Assembly (NCBI GenBank): GCA_002772195.1
Contig: PCSG01000431.1
Coordinates: 1 to 6,293, forward strand
Direction: 5' to 3'
From: Desulfobacterales bacterium CG23_combo_of_CG06-09_8_20_14_all_51_8
Lineage (GTDB): Bacteria > Desulfobacterota > Desulfobacteria > Desulfobacterales > Desulfosalsimonadaceae
Length of the DNA: 6,293 bases
Positions 1 through 6,293 of the stretch are shown piece after piece. Each line of letters begins with the position of its first letter. Position 1 is the stretch's first letter. A model generated the notes under the pieces. It was not told the origin of the DNA. It saw only the letters and a program-made list of their open reading frames with translations, and searched no databases. A program made the position numbers and the translations under genes.

Positions 1-239
1 TTCTGGATGACATGGGCTCCCGACTGGTAGTCGCTGCCCGTCGCCATGACTGCGGTGCCAGATTCACAGGGGCCGGGGGCGGCGGCTGTGTCTGGGCCCT
101 GGGGGATGAAGAAAAAATCAAGGACTTGGCCGGCGCATGGACGGAACTCCTTGCCCAAAGAGAAGAAGCCTGTCTGCTGGATGTGGATATTGACGCCGAT
201 GGACTGATGACAGATACCAATCAAGCATTGAACCGATAA
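1..239 (+). CDS. GHMP-family small-molecule kinase, C-terminal fragment (5' end outside the window)
   Basis: This is the last 78 or so codons of a gene that begins before the window; the reading frame is open from base 3 and ends with TAA at 237-239. The visible diagnostic is the glycine-rich segment GARFTGAGGGGCVWAL (encoded from base 54), which matches GHMP motif 3 of galactokinase, mevalonate kinase and sugar-1-kinase relatives. In that family this motif lies near the C-terminus and helps shape the active site for ATP-dependent phosphorylation of a small metabolite, in the cytoplasm. The substrate cannot be read from this fragment: the N-terminal and ATP-loop motifs are off the edge. The GAGGGGC form is closer to mevalonate or sugar kinases than to the classical galactokinase form. 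It ends 10 bp before glyQ, implying co-transcription. The ATG at base 12 is internal to the domain and is not taken as a start. Family is fairly sure, specific function is open. Confidence 0.8.
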   Translation, partial: LDDMGSRLVVAARRHDCGARFTGAGGGGCVWALGDEEKIKDLAGAWTELLAQREEACLLDVDIDADGLMTDTNQALNR

Positions 240-249
240 GGAACGAAAC

Positions 250-1137
250 ATGTATTTTCAAGATGTCATTCTTGGACTTCAAAAATTCTGGGCGAAAAAA
301 GGCTGCGTTCTGGTTCAGCCTTATGACATGGAAGTCGGGGCCGGGACCTTTCATCCGGCCACGCTTTTAAAGGCCCTGGGTCCGGAGCCATGGAATGTGG
401 CCTATGTGCAGCCGTCCCGGCGGCCCACCGACGGCCGGTATGGGGAAAACCCGAATCGCCTTCAGCACTATTATCAATTCCAGGTGATCCTCAAGCCGTC
501 CCCGCCGGATATTCAGCAACTCTATCTTCAGAGTCTGAAAGTGCTGGGCATTGATCCGCTGGATCACGATATCCGCTTTGTGGAGGATGACTGGGAATCG
601 CCGACCCTCGGAGCCGCGGGTCTTGGCTGGGAAGTCTGGCTCGATGGCATGGAAATCACCCAGTTTACCTATTTTCAAATGGCGGGAAGTATTGACGTTC
701 ATCCTGTGCCGGTTGAAGTGACCTATGGGCTTGAGCGGATCTGCATGTATCTCCAGGGGGTTGATAATGTGTTTGATATCCGGTGGAACGGGGAAATCAC
801 CTATGGAGATGTCCACCATCAACAGGAAGTCGAGCAGTCCACCTATAATTTTGAACAGGCCGATATTCCCATGCTGTCTGATTTTTTCCGTGCCTTCGAG
901 GGGGAATCCACCAGGGCAATTGCCGCGGACCTCGTGCTGCCGGCCTATGAATATTGCCTGAAATGTTCCCATGTATTCAATCTTCTGGATGCCCGGGGCG
1001 CCATCAGTGTAACGGAGCGCACCGGATATATCGGCCGGATTCGGAACCTGGCCCGGGCCTGCGCCGAAGGGTATGTGCGGCAGCGGGAAGCCATGGGATT
1101 TCCCCTTATCAAATCGCAAATTGTTAAAACAACTTGA
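250..1137 (+). CDS. glyQ: Glycine--tRNA ligase alpha subunit
   Basis: This 295-residue protein is the catalytic subunit of the bacterial alpha2beta2 glycyl-tRNA synthetase, a class II enzyme that activates glycine with ATP and transfers it to tRNA-Gly in the cytoplasm. It is collinear with the family over its whole length (E. coli GlyQ is slightly longer at about 303). Seen directly: an N-terminal QPYDMEVGAGTFHP segment (residues 23-36), the class II motif 2 region beginning PSRRPTDGRYGENPNRLQ at residue 55, the glycine-site region GLGWEVWLDGMEITQFTYF around residues 124-142, the motif 3 region TYGLER at residues 158-163, and the conserved STYNFE and LLDARGAISVTER stretches in the helical C-terminal part. 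The ATG at 250 is preceded by AAGGAA at 238-243, about 6 bp upstream and overlapping the kinase stop codon, so translation may be coupled. glyS follows after 31 bp. No key motif is missing. Identification is secure. Confidence 0.98.
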   Translation: MYFQDVILGLQKFWAKKGCVLVQPYDMEVGAGTFHPATLLKALGPEPWNVAYVQPSRRPTDGRYGENPNRLQHYYQFQVILKPSPPDIQQLYLQSLKVLGIDPLDHDIRFVEDDWESPTLGAAGLGWEVWLDGMEITQFTYFQMAGSIDVHPVPVEVTYGLERICMYLQGVDNVFDIRWNGEITYGDVHHQQEVEQSTYNFEQADIPMLSDFFRAFEGESTRAIAADLVLPAYEYCLKCSHVFNLLDARGAISVTERTGYIGRIRNLARACAEGYVRQREAMGFPLIKSQIVKTT

Positions 1138-1158
1138 TTTCCAGAGCATCAATAGAAC

Positions 1159-1163
1159 AGGAG
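1159..1163 (+). promoter_or_regulatory. Shine-Dalgarno site of glyS
   Basis: AGGAG lies 5 bp before the ATG at 1169. It decides the glyS start: the frame is open upstream to an ATG at 1073, but that would overlap the end of glyQ by 65 bp, and the extra 32 residues look like nothing in the family, whereas residues from 1169 (MNRLLVEIGTEEIP) match the usual GlyS N-terminus. Confidence 0.85.
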
Positions 1164-1168
1164 TTCGT

Positions 1169-3253
1169 ATGAACCGGTTACTGGTGGAAATTGGAACCGA
1201 AGAAATTCCGGCGGGATATATCGTACCGGCCCTGGAATCGTTCAAGGCCGTTCTGACAAAAAAACTGGCGGACGCTCGCATCAGCCATGGGCAGATTACC
1301 CAATTCGGCACGCCCCGGCGTCTGGCCTTGATGGTGGCGGATGTGGCGGACAAACAGTCGTCTCTCTCCGAGGAAATCATGGGGCCGCCGGAACGTATCG
1401 GCTTTGATGCAAACGGCAGCCTCACGGTTCCGGCACTGAAATTTGCGGAAAAAATCAATGTGTCGCCCGGGCAGTTGCAAGTCAAGGATACGGGAAAAGG
1501 GAGATACCTGTATGCCGTGAGAACCGAACGCGGCATTAGCACCAAGACCCTGTTAAAGCAGATTCTGCCGGAATCCATTTTGTCCATCACTTTTCCCAAA
1601 ACCATGCGCTGGGCGGACTTAAAAATTGCCTTTGCCCGGCCCATCCACAGCATTTGCGCGCTTTTGGGAAAGGACGTGATCGCGTTCCAGGTGGGCAATG
1701 TGAAAAGCGGCCGGAATTCCTTCGGGCACCGGTTCATGGCACCGGGAAAACTAACGCTGGCCTCGCCGGACCAATATCTTGAAACGTTGACCAATGCATT
1801 TGTTCTGGCCGATATTTCAAAGCGTCGCGAAAAACTGCTCCTTCAGATGACCGACACGGTGGCGAAAATTCAGGGCCGGATTATTCCGGATGAGGAACTG
1901 GTGGACACAGTGGTGGGTCTCATTGAATATCCGGCGGCAGTGGTGGGCCGGTTTGATGACGCTTTTCTTTCCCTGCCCCGGGAAATATTGATTACGTCCA
2001 TGCGGGTGCATCAGAAATATTTTGCCGTGGTGGACGATCAGGATCAGTTGATGCCGTATTTTGTGGCAATCAACAACACCAAAGCCCGGGATATGGCGCT
2101 GGTGGCCAAAGGCCATGAGCGGGTGCTTCGGGCAAGGCTTTCCGACGCCCGGTTCTTTTTTGACGCGGATTTAAAAACCTCTCTGGACGACAAAAAGCAA
2201 AAGCTGGCCTCGGTTTTATTCCAGGCGAATCTAAAGTCCATGGCGGATAAGACCAGTCGGGTGGAAAAACTGGCCGTGTTTTTGTCCGCAGCGCTTCATC
2301 TGGACCTGGAAACCACCGCTCGGACCCTTCGGGCCGCCGGCCTTTGCAAGGCGGATCTGGTGAGTCATGTGGTGGTGGAATTTCCCAAACTCCAGGGCGT
2401 CATGGGCCGGGTTTACGCCCTTCAACAGGGAGAAGCGCCTAATGTTGCCGCGGCCATCGAGGAACATTACCAGCCGGCGTATGCCGGTGGACAGCTACCT
2501 GAAACCATTGAAGGATCAGTGCTCGGCATCGCCGATAAAATCGATTCTATCTGCGGGTGTTTCAGCGTAGGCCTCATTCCCACCGGGGCCTCGGACCCCT
2601 ATGCGCTGCGGCGACAGGCAAACGGGATTATTCTGATTGCCCTTGAGAATCAGTTTGCCTTTTCGTTAACTGATTTGATCATGGAAAGCCTCAAACTCTA
2701 TGATCAATCCGGCGGCGAAGCCATCAGCCGCTTGACGGAAAAAATTCTGGATTTTTTAAAAGGCCGCATGGCATCCCTGCTGGAAGCCGAAGGCATTTCA
2801 AAAGACGCTGTGGCTGCGGTGCTTGCGGTTTCTTCGGACGATATCCCCATGATATGGAAAAAGGCCCAAGGCCTGCAGGTGTTAAAAACCGCGCCGGATT
2901 TTGAAGTTCTTGCCACCGCGTTCAAGCGGGTGGTCAATATCATCAAAAAGGCCGATGCGTCGGAAACCATTGCTCAAACGGTTAATGATTCTCTTTTTGA
3001 TCATGCTTCGGAATCCGCGCTTTTCAATCAATACAAAGATGTCCGGCAACTGGTGCTCCGTCATATTGAGACCGGCCATATCGACAAGGCATTCGCGGAC
3101 ATCGCTGGCCTGCGGGAATCCGTGGACCGATTTTTTGAAGATGTCATGGTCATGTCCGAAAACAGGGATATCCGGAGAAACCGGCTGGCCCTGCTGGGTC
3201 AGATAGCGGGACTCTTTGCGGAGCTTGCGGATTTTTCAAAAATTTCAACCTGA
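1169..3253 (+). CDS. glyS: Glycine--tRNA ligase beta subunit
   Basis: This 694-residue protein is the tRNA-binding partner of GlyQ in the alpha2beta2 glycyl-tRNA synthetase; its length is normal for the family (E. coli about 689). It begins with the hallmark LLVEIGTEEIPAGY. Other family segments visible are TMRWADLKIAFARPIH (about 145-160), TSMRVHQKYF (276-285), the LRARLSDARFFFDAD block (about 320-334), the GVMGRVYALQQGE segment in the HD-like region (about 410-423), GLIPTGASDPYALRRQANG (468-486), and a C-terminal anticodon-binding helical domain with KRVVNI (586-591) and the closing ENRDIRRNRLALL (664-676). The gene follows glyQ by 31 bp and is surely co-expressed with it, as equal subunit amounts require. 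Its start is fixed by the AGGAG at 1159-1163. No frameshift or missing block is apparent. The 56 bp that follow hold only a weak 5-bp inverted repeat without a T-tract. Confidence 0.97.
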   Translation: MNRLLVEIGTEEIPAGYIVPALESFKAVLTKKLADARISHGQITQFGTPRRLALMVADVADKQSSLSEEIMGPPERIGFDANGSLTVPALKFAEKINVSPGQLQVKDTGKGRYLYAVRTERGISTKTLLKQILPESILSITFPKTMRWADLKIAFARPIHSICALLGKDVIAFQVGNVKSGRNSFGHRFMAPGKLTLASPDQYLETLTNAFVLADISKRREKLLLQMTDTVAKIQGRIIPDEELVDTVVGLIEYPAAVVGRFDDAFLSLPREILITSMRVHQKYFAVVDDQDQLMPYFVAINNTKARDMALVAKGHERVLRARLSDARFFFDADLKTSLDDKKQKLASVLFQANLKSMADKTSRVEKLAVFLSAALHLDLETTARTLRAAGLCKADLVSHVVVEFPKLQGVMGRVYALQQGEAPNVAAAIEEHYQPAYAGGQLPETIEGSVLGIADKIDSICGCFSVGLIPTGASDPYALRRQANGIILIALENQFAFSLTDLIMESLKLYDQSGGEAISRLTEKILDFLKGRMASLLEAEGISKDAVAAVLAVSSDDIPMIWKKAQGLQVLKTAPDFEVLATAFKRVVNIIKKADASETIAQTVNDSLFDHASESALFNQYKDVRQLVLRHIETGHIDKAFADIAGLRESVDRFFEDVMVMSENRDIRRNRLALLGQIAGLFAELADFSKIST

Positions 3254-3309
3254 TTTACAGGAACCTTTCGATTCAAGGAAATCGTCAAAAATTTACGGAG
3301 GCGCGACAA

Positions 3310-3570
3310 ATGGCGGGTTATGATCCGGATAAAGACAAACAATTGAAGCAATGGAAATGCGAGGAGACCGGGCTGATGGTTTCCATCAATCAGTACGGGG
3401 AAGGGGAGCCCAAGCTTCAGATCGGTCCCCGCATCCTGATGAAAAAAGACGGGACCGAACGGGCGCCGGCCAAGGCCGGACGGCTGACCATGGAAGACGT
3501 GCTGTGGCTCTATGATATCATCGATGAAATCAAAGATGAACTGAGCAGCCGGGTAAATCCGATGAAGTAA
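3310..3570 (+). CDS. Small conserved-type protein, possible PC4-like nucleic-acid binding domain
   Basis: An 86-residue soluble protein with no signal peptide or membrane segment; I do not recognise a named family. The start is well supported: GGAGGC at 3297-3302 lies 7 bp before the ATG. The N-terminus is charged (residues 1-20, rich in D, K and E, with the sole Cys at 17). Then come two predicted beta stretches, LMVSINQYG (22-30) and PKLQIGPRILMKKDG (34-48), a basic turn ERAPAKAGR (50-58), and one amphipathic helix starting LTMEDVLWLYDIIDEI (59-74). The order beta-beta-(K/R)xGxxLT-helix resembles the PC4/YdbC transcription-coactivator fold, in which the sheet binds single-stranded nucleic acid; this is inference from pattern only. 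It is nearly neutral in charge, slightly acidic. Its position between glyS and the phosphorylase gene, with gaps of 56 and 23 bp, suggests it is part of the same operon. That it is a real gene is likely; its function is open. Confidence 0.85.
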   Translation: MAGYDPDKDKQLKQWKCEETGLMVSINQYGEGEPKLQIGPRILMKKDGTERAPAKAGRLTMEDVLWLYDIIDEIKDELSSRVNPMK

Positions 3571-3586
3571 AGAAGGCTGAAGTTTA

Positions 3587-3590
3587 AAGG
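3587..3590 (+). promoter_or_regulatory. Shine-Dalgarno site of the phosphorylase-family gene
   Basis: AAGG lies 3 bp before the first ATG (3594) and 6 bp before a second, in-frame adjacent ATG (3597). The spacing favours the second ATG, which would shorten the protein by one residue. The choice has no functional consequence that I can see. Confidence 0.55.
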
Positions 3591-3593
3591 CGG

Positions 3594-4325
3594 ATGATGA
3601 CTTTTGATGACGCACTTGTCCATCCGGTCATGGGACCGAAACCGGAAGGTCTTGGAAACCGTTGCATTATGGCTGCCAATGCCCCGGACTTTGACTGCCT
3701 CCATCGCCTGTTGAAGCAATCGGGGCGGTTCACCTCCCGGAATTTGTTCATGAGCCGGTTGAATTTCGGCTATGAAAATCCGGCTATCAGTCTTGTCGGG
3801 CCGTTCATGGGCGCCCCCTATGCCGTGATCCTGCTTGAATTTTTGATTGCCTGGGGAATTCAAGAAGTGATCTTTCTGGGATGGTGCGGGGCAATCTCTC
3901 CGAAAGTTCGCATCGGAGATGTGATTATCCCTGACCGGTCCTTTATCGACGATGGCACATCGAAAAATTACATGGAAAAGGACTTTTCGGACGATTGTGC
4001 CAAAGCCTCGGTCAGCCTTCAATCCCGTCTTAACGTCGCTTTTGCCAATCATCGGGTCGGTTTTCATGAAGGCCCGATATGGTCCACGGATGCCGTTTTT
4101 CGCGAAACACGGGAGAAAATTATTTTTTTCCAGCAGAAAAAAGCCCTGGCCGTGGAAATGGAAGCGGCGGCCCTGTTTGCCGCGGGCCGGTTCCGGGGGA
4201 TTGAGGTGGGGTGCGTTCTGGTGGTATCCGATGACCTGTCTTCTTTAAAATGGAAACCCGGATTTCATGAACCGGTTTTTAAACAGCGCCGCCGTCAGGT
4301 ATGTGAAATCCTCCAGAGTTTCTGA
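3594..4325 (+). CDS. Nucleoside phosphorylase superfamily (NP-I, PNP/UDP type) protein
   Basis: A 243-residue cytoplasmic protein of the NP-I fold, whose members cleave the N-glycosidic bond of purine or pyrimidine nucleosides, usually with phosphate. Visible family elements in order: GPFMGAPYAVILLEFL (69-84), equivalent to the GxGxPS helix start; LGWCGAISPKVRIGDVIIPD (95-114), the central beta-turn and IGD segment; DDGTS just after it; WSTDAVFRET (163-172), the base-recognition region; AVEMEAAALF (186-195), where the Met-Glu pair normally holds the ribose hydroxyls; and VVSDD (210-214), whose Asp is the usual acid near the base. Length is normal. The GDPxR phosphate loop expected near the N-terminus is not seen, and the Arg normally just before the GTxG turn is replaced by a hydrophobic residue (IFLGWCG), so the phosphorolytic activity is uncertain and a hydrolase is possible. 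The closest general annotation would be a uridine or purine phosphorylase-like protein; substrate is unknown. Start at 3594 or 3597. Confidence 0.9.
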   Translation: MMTFDDALVHPVMGPKPEGLGNRCIMAANAPDFDCLHRLLKQSGRFTSRNLFMSRLNFGYENPAISLVGPFMGAPYAVILLEFLIAWGIQEVIFLGWCGAISPKVRIGDVIIPDRSFIDDGTSKNYMEKDFSDDCAKASVSLQSRLNVAFANHRVGFHEGPIWSTDAVFRETREKIIFFQQKKALAVEMEAAALFAAGRFRGIEVGCVLVVSDDLSSLKWKPGFHEPVFKQRRRQVCEILQSF

Positions 4326-4381
4326 AAGCTTTGCCGGCAGGGAAATTCTAAAATTCCGAACCCTTCATGAACGAGGCGTCA

Positions 4382-6293
4382 ATGACAGATCGCGTAATAT
4401 CCGAAATTAAAAGCCGGGTTCAGTTTTTACGGGACACCTTGCATCAGCATAATCACCGGTATTTTGTTCTGGATGATCCGGTCATATCCGATGCCGAATA
4501 TGACCGATTGATGAAAGAGCTCATTGAACTGGAAGCTGCCTGGCCCCAGCTTACCAGCCCGGATTCCCCCAGCGCCCGGGTGGGATCGCCGCCTCTTGAA
4601 AAATTTGAGGCCGTCACCCATTCCGTTCCAATGATGAGTTTGGACAAGGGGTTTTCCGAACAGGATATCATCAATTTTGACCTGAGGGTTCGAAAACTCA
4701 TGAATCAGGACGCCGGGATTTTGTATACGGTGGAACCCAAGATCGACGGAATCGCCGTGGAACTGGTTTATGAGGACGGTGCGTTGATCCAGGCATCCAC
4801 ACGGGGGGATGGCCTGACCGGTGAACAAATCACCGCCAATGCAAAAACCATTCCCACGGTTCCTCTGAAACTGAGCCATGACGGACAATTTTCACCCCCT
4901 CCATTGCTTGAGGTGCGCGGGGAAATTTTTATCAGCCGTGAAAATTTTAAATCGCTTAATGAAGAGCGATTAAAGCAGAATCTTGCGCCCTTTGCCAATC
5001 CGAGAAACGCCGCCGCCGGTTCCTTGCGCCAGCTCGATTCGTCCATAACGGCCCAAAGGCCCCTGGAGATTTTTGCTTACAATGTCAGCCACCCCGATAC
5101 CCTGGCAAGTTTTTCCCAGTCGCAGACACTTGAAATCCTCAAACATTATGGGTTGCGCATCAATCCGCTGATCCTTTTCCGGTGTCCACTCTCGGATGCT
5201 GTTGCTTATTACCGGGATCTGGACGAACGGCGACTGTCCCTTCTTTATGAAATCGATGGAATAGTGGTCAAGGTGGATGACTTTGATTTTCAACGGCGGC
5301 TCGGCGCGACATCCCGTAGTCCCCGGTGGGCTTTGGCGGTGAAGTTCGCAGCCCTTCAGGAGCGGACCCGAGTGGAGGATATTCAGGTTCAGGTAGGCCG
5401 GACCGGTGCATTGACGCCGGTGGCGCATCTTGCGCCGGTAAATGTCGCGGGGGTCATGGTCAGCCGTGCCACGCTGCACAACGAAGATGAGGTCCGGAAA
5501 AAAGATGTGCGCATCGGGGACATGGTTTTTGTTCAGCGGGCTGGGGATGTGATACCGGAAGTGGTGAAGGTCATCAGCGACAGCCGGACTGGGGCGGAAC
5601 AGCCCTTTGTCATGCCGACGACTTGCCCTGTCTGCGGCATGAATGTGGTTCGGGATGAAGAAGCGGCGGTCACGCGGTGCGTCAATGAAGACTGCCCGGC
5701 CATTATAAAGGAAACCATCCGCCATTTTGCCGGAAAAGGCGCCTTTGATATTGATGGTCTGGGCGAAAAACTCATTGATCAGATGGTAGACCAGAAATTG
5801 ATTGTGTCCTATGCGGATTTGTTTCGATTAACCGTCGATGTTTTAAAAGATATGGACCGCATGGGAGAAAAATCCGCTGAAAATATTGTACGGGCCATTG
5901 AAAATAGCAAAGCCATCAGTTTTGCGCGGTTTCTGTTTGCCCTTGGCATACGCCATGTGGGGGAACATATCGCCCGGTTGCTGGCCGATGCGTTTGATGA
6001 TATCGACGCCATCGCCAGGGCCAGCCTGGACGATCTGATTGCCGTCGACGGCATCGGCCCTATTGTCGCCAAGAGTATTGTGGATTTTTTTTCCGTTGAT
6101 AAAAATCAGGCGATGGTGGCACATCTCATCTCGTCCGGCGTTATCATTGAAAAAAACAAAACGCTTAAAACTCGGGCCATGCTGAACGGATTGCGGTTTG
6201 TACTGACCGGCCAGCTGGAAACCCTGACGCGGACCCAGGCGAAGAAATTTATTGAAGATGCCGGGGGGGTGGTTTCCGGAAGCGTCAGCAGTA
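4382..6293 (+). CDS. ligA: NAD-dependent DNA ligase LigA (3' end outside the window)
   Basis: The first 637 codons of the NAD+-dependent ligase, which seals nicks in replication and repair via an enzyme-AMP intermediate. ATG at 4382 follows GAGG at 4373-4376 by 5 bp, and the N-terminus matches the family. Domains in order: Ia with YFVLDDPVISDAEYDRL (27-43), which binds the NMN half of NAD+; the adenylation domain with EPKIDG, catalytic Lys120, RGDG (141-144), LEVRGEIF (176-183), FANPRNAAAGSLRQLD (204-219), EIDGIVVKV (290-298, Lys297) and RWALAVKF (315-322, Lys321); an OB fold including VGRTGALTPVA and ATLHNEDEV; a zinc finger with Cys415, 418, 433 and 438; helix-hairpin-helix repeats, e.g. 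DGLG near 458 and VDGIGP (555-560); and the BRCT domain from about residue 600 (RFVLTGQLETLTRTQAK), cut by the window edge. Roughly 40-50 residues should be missing on family length. It follows the phosphorylase gene by 56 bp. All catalytic motifs are intact. Confidence 0.98.
   Translation, partial: MTDRVISEIKSRVQFLRDTLHQHNHRYFVLDDPVISDAEYDRLMKELIELEAAWPQLTSPDSPSARVGSPPLEKFEAVTHSVPMMSLDKGFSEQDIINFDLRVRKLMNQDAGILYTVEPKIDGIAVELVYEDGALIQASTRGDGLTGEQITANAKTIPTVPLKLSHDGQFSPPPLLEVRGEIFISRENFKSLNEERLKQNLAPFANPRNAAAGSLRQLDSSITAQRPLEIFAYNVSHPDTLASFSQSQTLEILKHYGLRINPLILFRCPLSDAVAYYRDLDERRLSLLYEIDGIVVKVDDFDFQRRLGATSRSPRWALAVKFAALQERTRVEDIQVQVGRTGALTPVAHLAPVNVAGVMVSRATLHNEDEVRKKDVRIGDMVFVQRAGDVIPEVVKVISDSRTGAEQPFVMPTTCPVCGMNVVRDEEAAVTRCVNEDCPAIIKETIRHFAGKGAFDIDGLGEKLIDQMVDQKLIVSYADLFRLTVDVLKDMDRMGEKSAENIVRAIENSKAISFARFLFALGIRHVGEHIARLLADAFDDIDAIARASLDDLIAVDGIGPIVAKSIVDFFSVDKNQAMVAHLISSGVIIEKNKTLKTRAMLNGLRFVLTGQLETLTRTQAKKFIEDAGGVVSGSVSS

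Noticed and set aside
1073..1168. Upstream in-frame extension of glyS to an ATG at 1073.
   Set aside because: It overlaps the glyQ end, has no good ribosome site, and the GlyS family begins at the 1169 ATG, which has AGGAG 5 bp upstream.
367..1794. A 475-codon open frame on the minus strand opposite glyQ and the start of glyS.
   Set aside because: It lies fully antisense to two secure essential genes and spans the gap between them. Its translation is low in recognisable motifs and looks like the mirror of codon bias on the plus strand. Other minus-strand open frames in the window (for example 4970-5725 and 3510-4067) are shadows for the same reason.
3269..3284. Inverted repeat CGATT-6 nt-AATCG between glyS and the small gene, considered as a terminator.
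   Set aside because: The stem is only 5 bp and AT-rich, with no following T-tract; it is within chance expectation.
3594..4325. Naming the phosphorylase-like gene mqnB (futalosine hydrolase), since relatives of this fold serve menaquinone synthesis.
   Set aside because: The TDAxxRET and EMEAAALF motifs resemble the PNP/UDP branch more than MqnB, and no other menaquinone gene is nearby.
4331..4354. TTGCCG and TAAAAT as a -35/-10 promoter for ligA.
   Set aside because: The spacing is 12 bp, far shorter than the 16-18 bp expected for a sigma70 promoter. A similar TTGCGG/TTTACA pair at 3225-3259 has a 23 bp spacing and was also dropped.
4325..4357. Short palindromes AAAGCTTT (4325-4332), TGCCGGCA (4332-4339) and an imperfect GGAA...TTCC element (4341-4357) before ligA, considered as an operator or terminator.
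   Set aside because: The first two are 8-bp loopless palindromes, the third is imperfect, and no T-tract follows. They are adjacent but too short to claim as a regulatory site.

Overview
The window is an ordinary-looking bacterial chromosomal stretch in which every gene lies on the + strand. It carries, in order: the 3' end of a GHMP-family sugar/metabolite kinase, glyQ and glyS (the two subunits of the heterotetrameric bacterial glycyl-tRNA synthetase), a small 86-codon conserved-looking gene, a nucleoside phosphorylase-family gene, and ligA (NAD+-dependent DNA ligase), which runs off the right edge within its BRCT domain. Base composition is moderate, slightly above 50% GC by eye. The separate alpha and beta GlyRS subunits show a bacterium. 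The style of the proteins and the gene set suggest a Desulfobacterota (delta-proteobacterial, Desulfobacteraceae-like) genome, but that placement is inference from protein resemblance and was not tested.

Layout: kinase tail (1-239), 10 bp gap, glyQ (250-1137), 31 bp gap, glyS (1169-3253), 56 bp gap, small gene (3310-3570), 23 bp gap, phosphorylase-like gene (3594-4325), 56 bp gap, ligA (4382 to the edge). Each gene from glyQ onward has a Shine-Dalgarno-like purine stretch at a sensible distance. No convincing rho-independent terminator or sigma70 promoter was seen in any gap, so the simplest reading is one co-directional transcription unit that continues beyond both edges. No RNA genes, mobile elements, CRISPR arrays or long repeats were found, and no stretch over 60 bp lacks a gene.

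Functionally the cluster is housekeeping. GlyQ and GlyS together charge tRNA-Gly, LigA seals nicks in replication and repair, and the phosphorylase-like protein probably acts in nucleoside or nucleotide-derivative turnover. The parts that deserve a second look are the 86-residue protein, whose C-terminal two thirds resemble a PC4-like single-stranded nucleic-acid binding domain, and the phosphorylase homologue, which appears to lack the usual phosphate-binding residues of its family. I see no evidence for a novel multi-gene defence or mobile system here.
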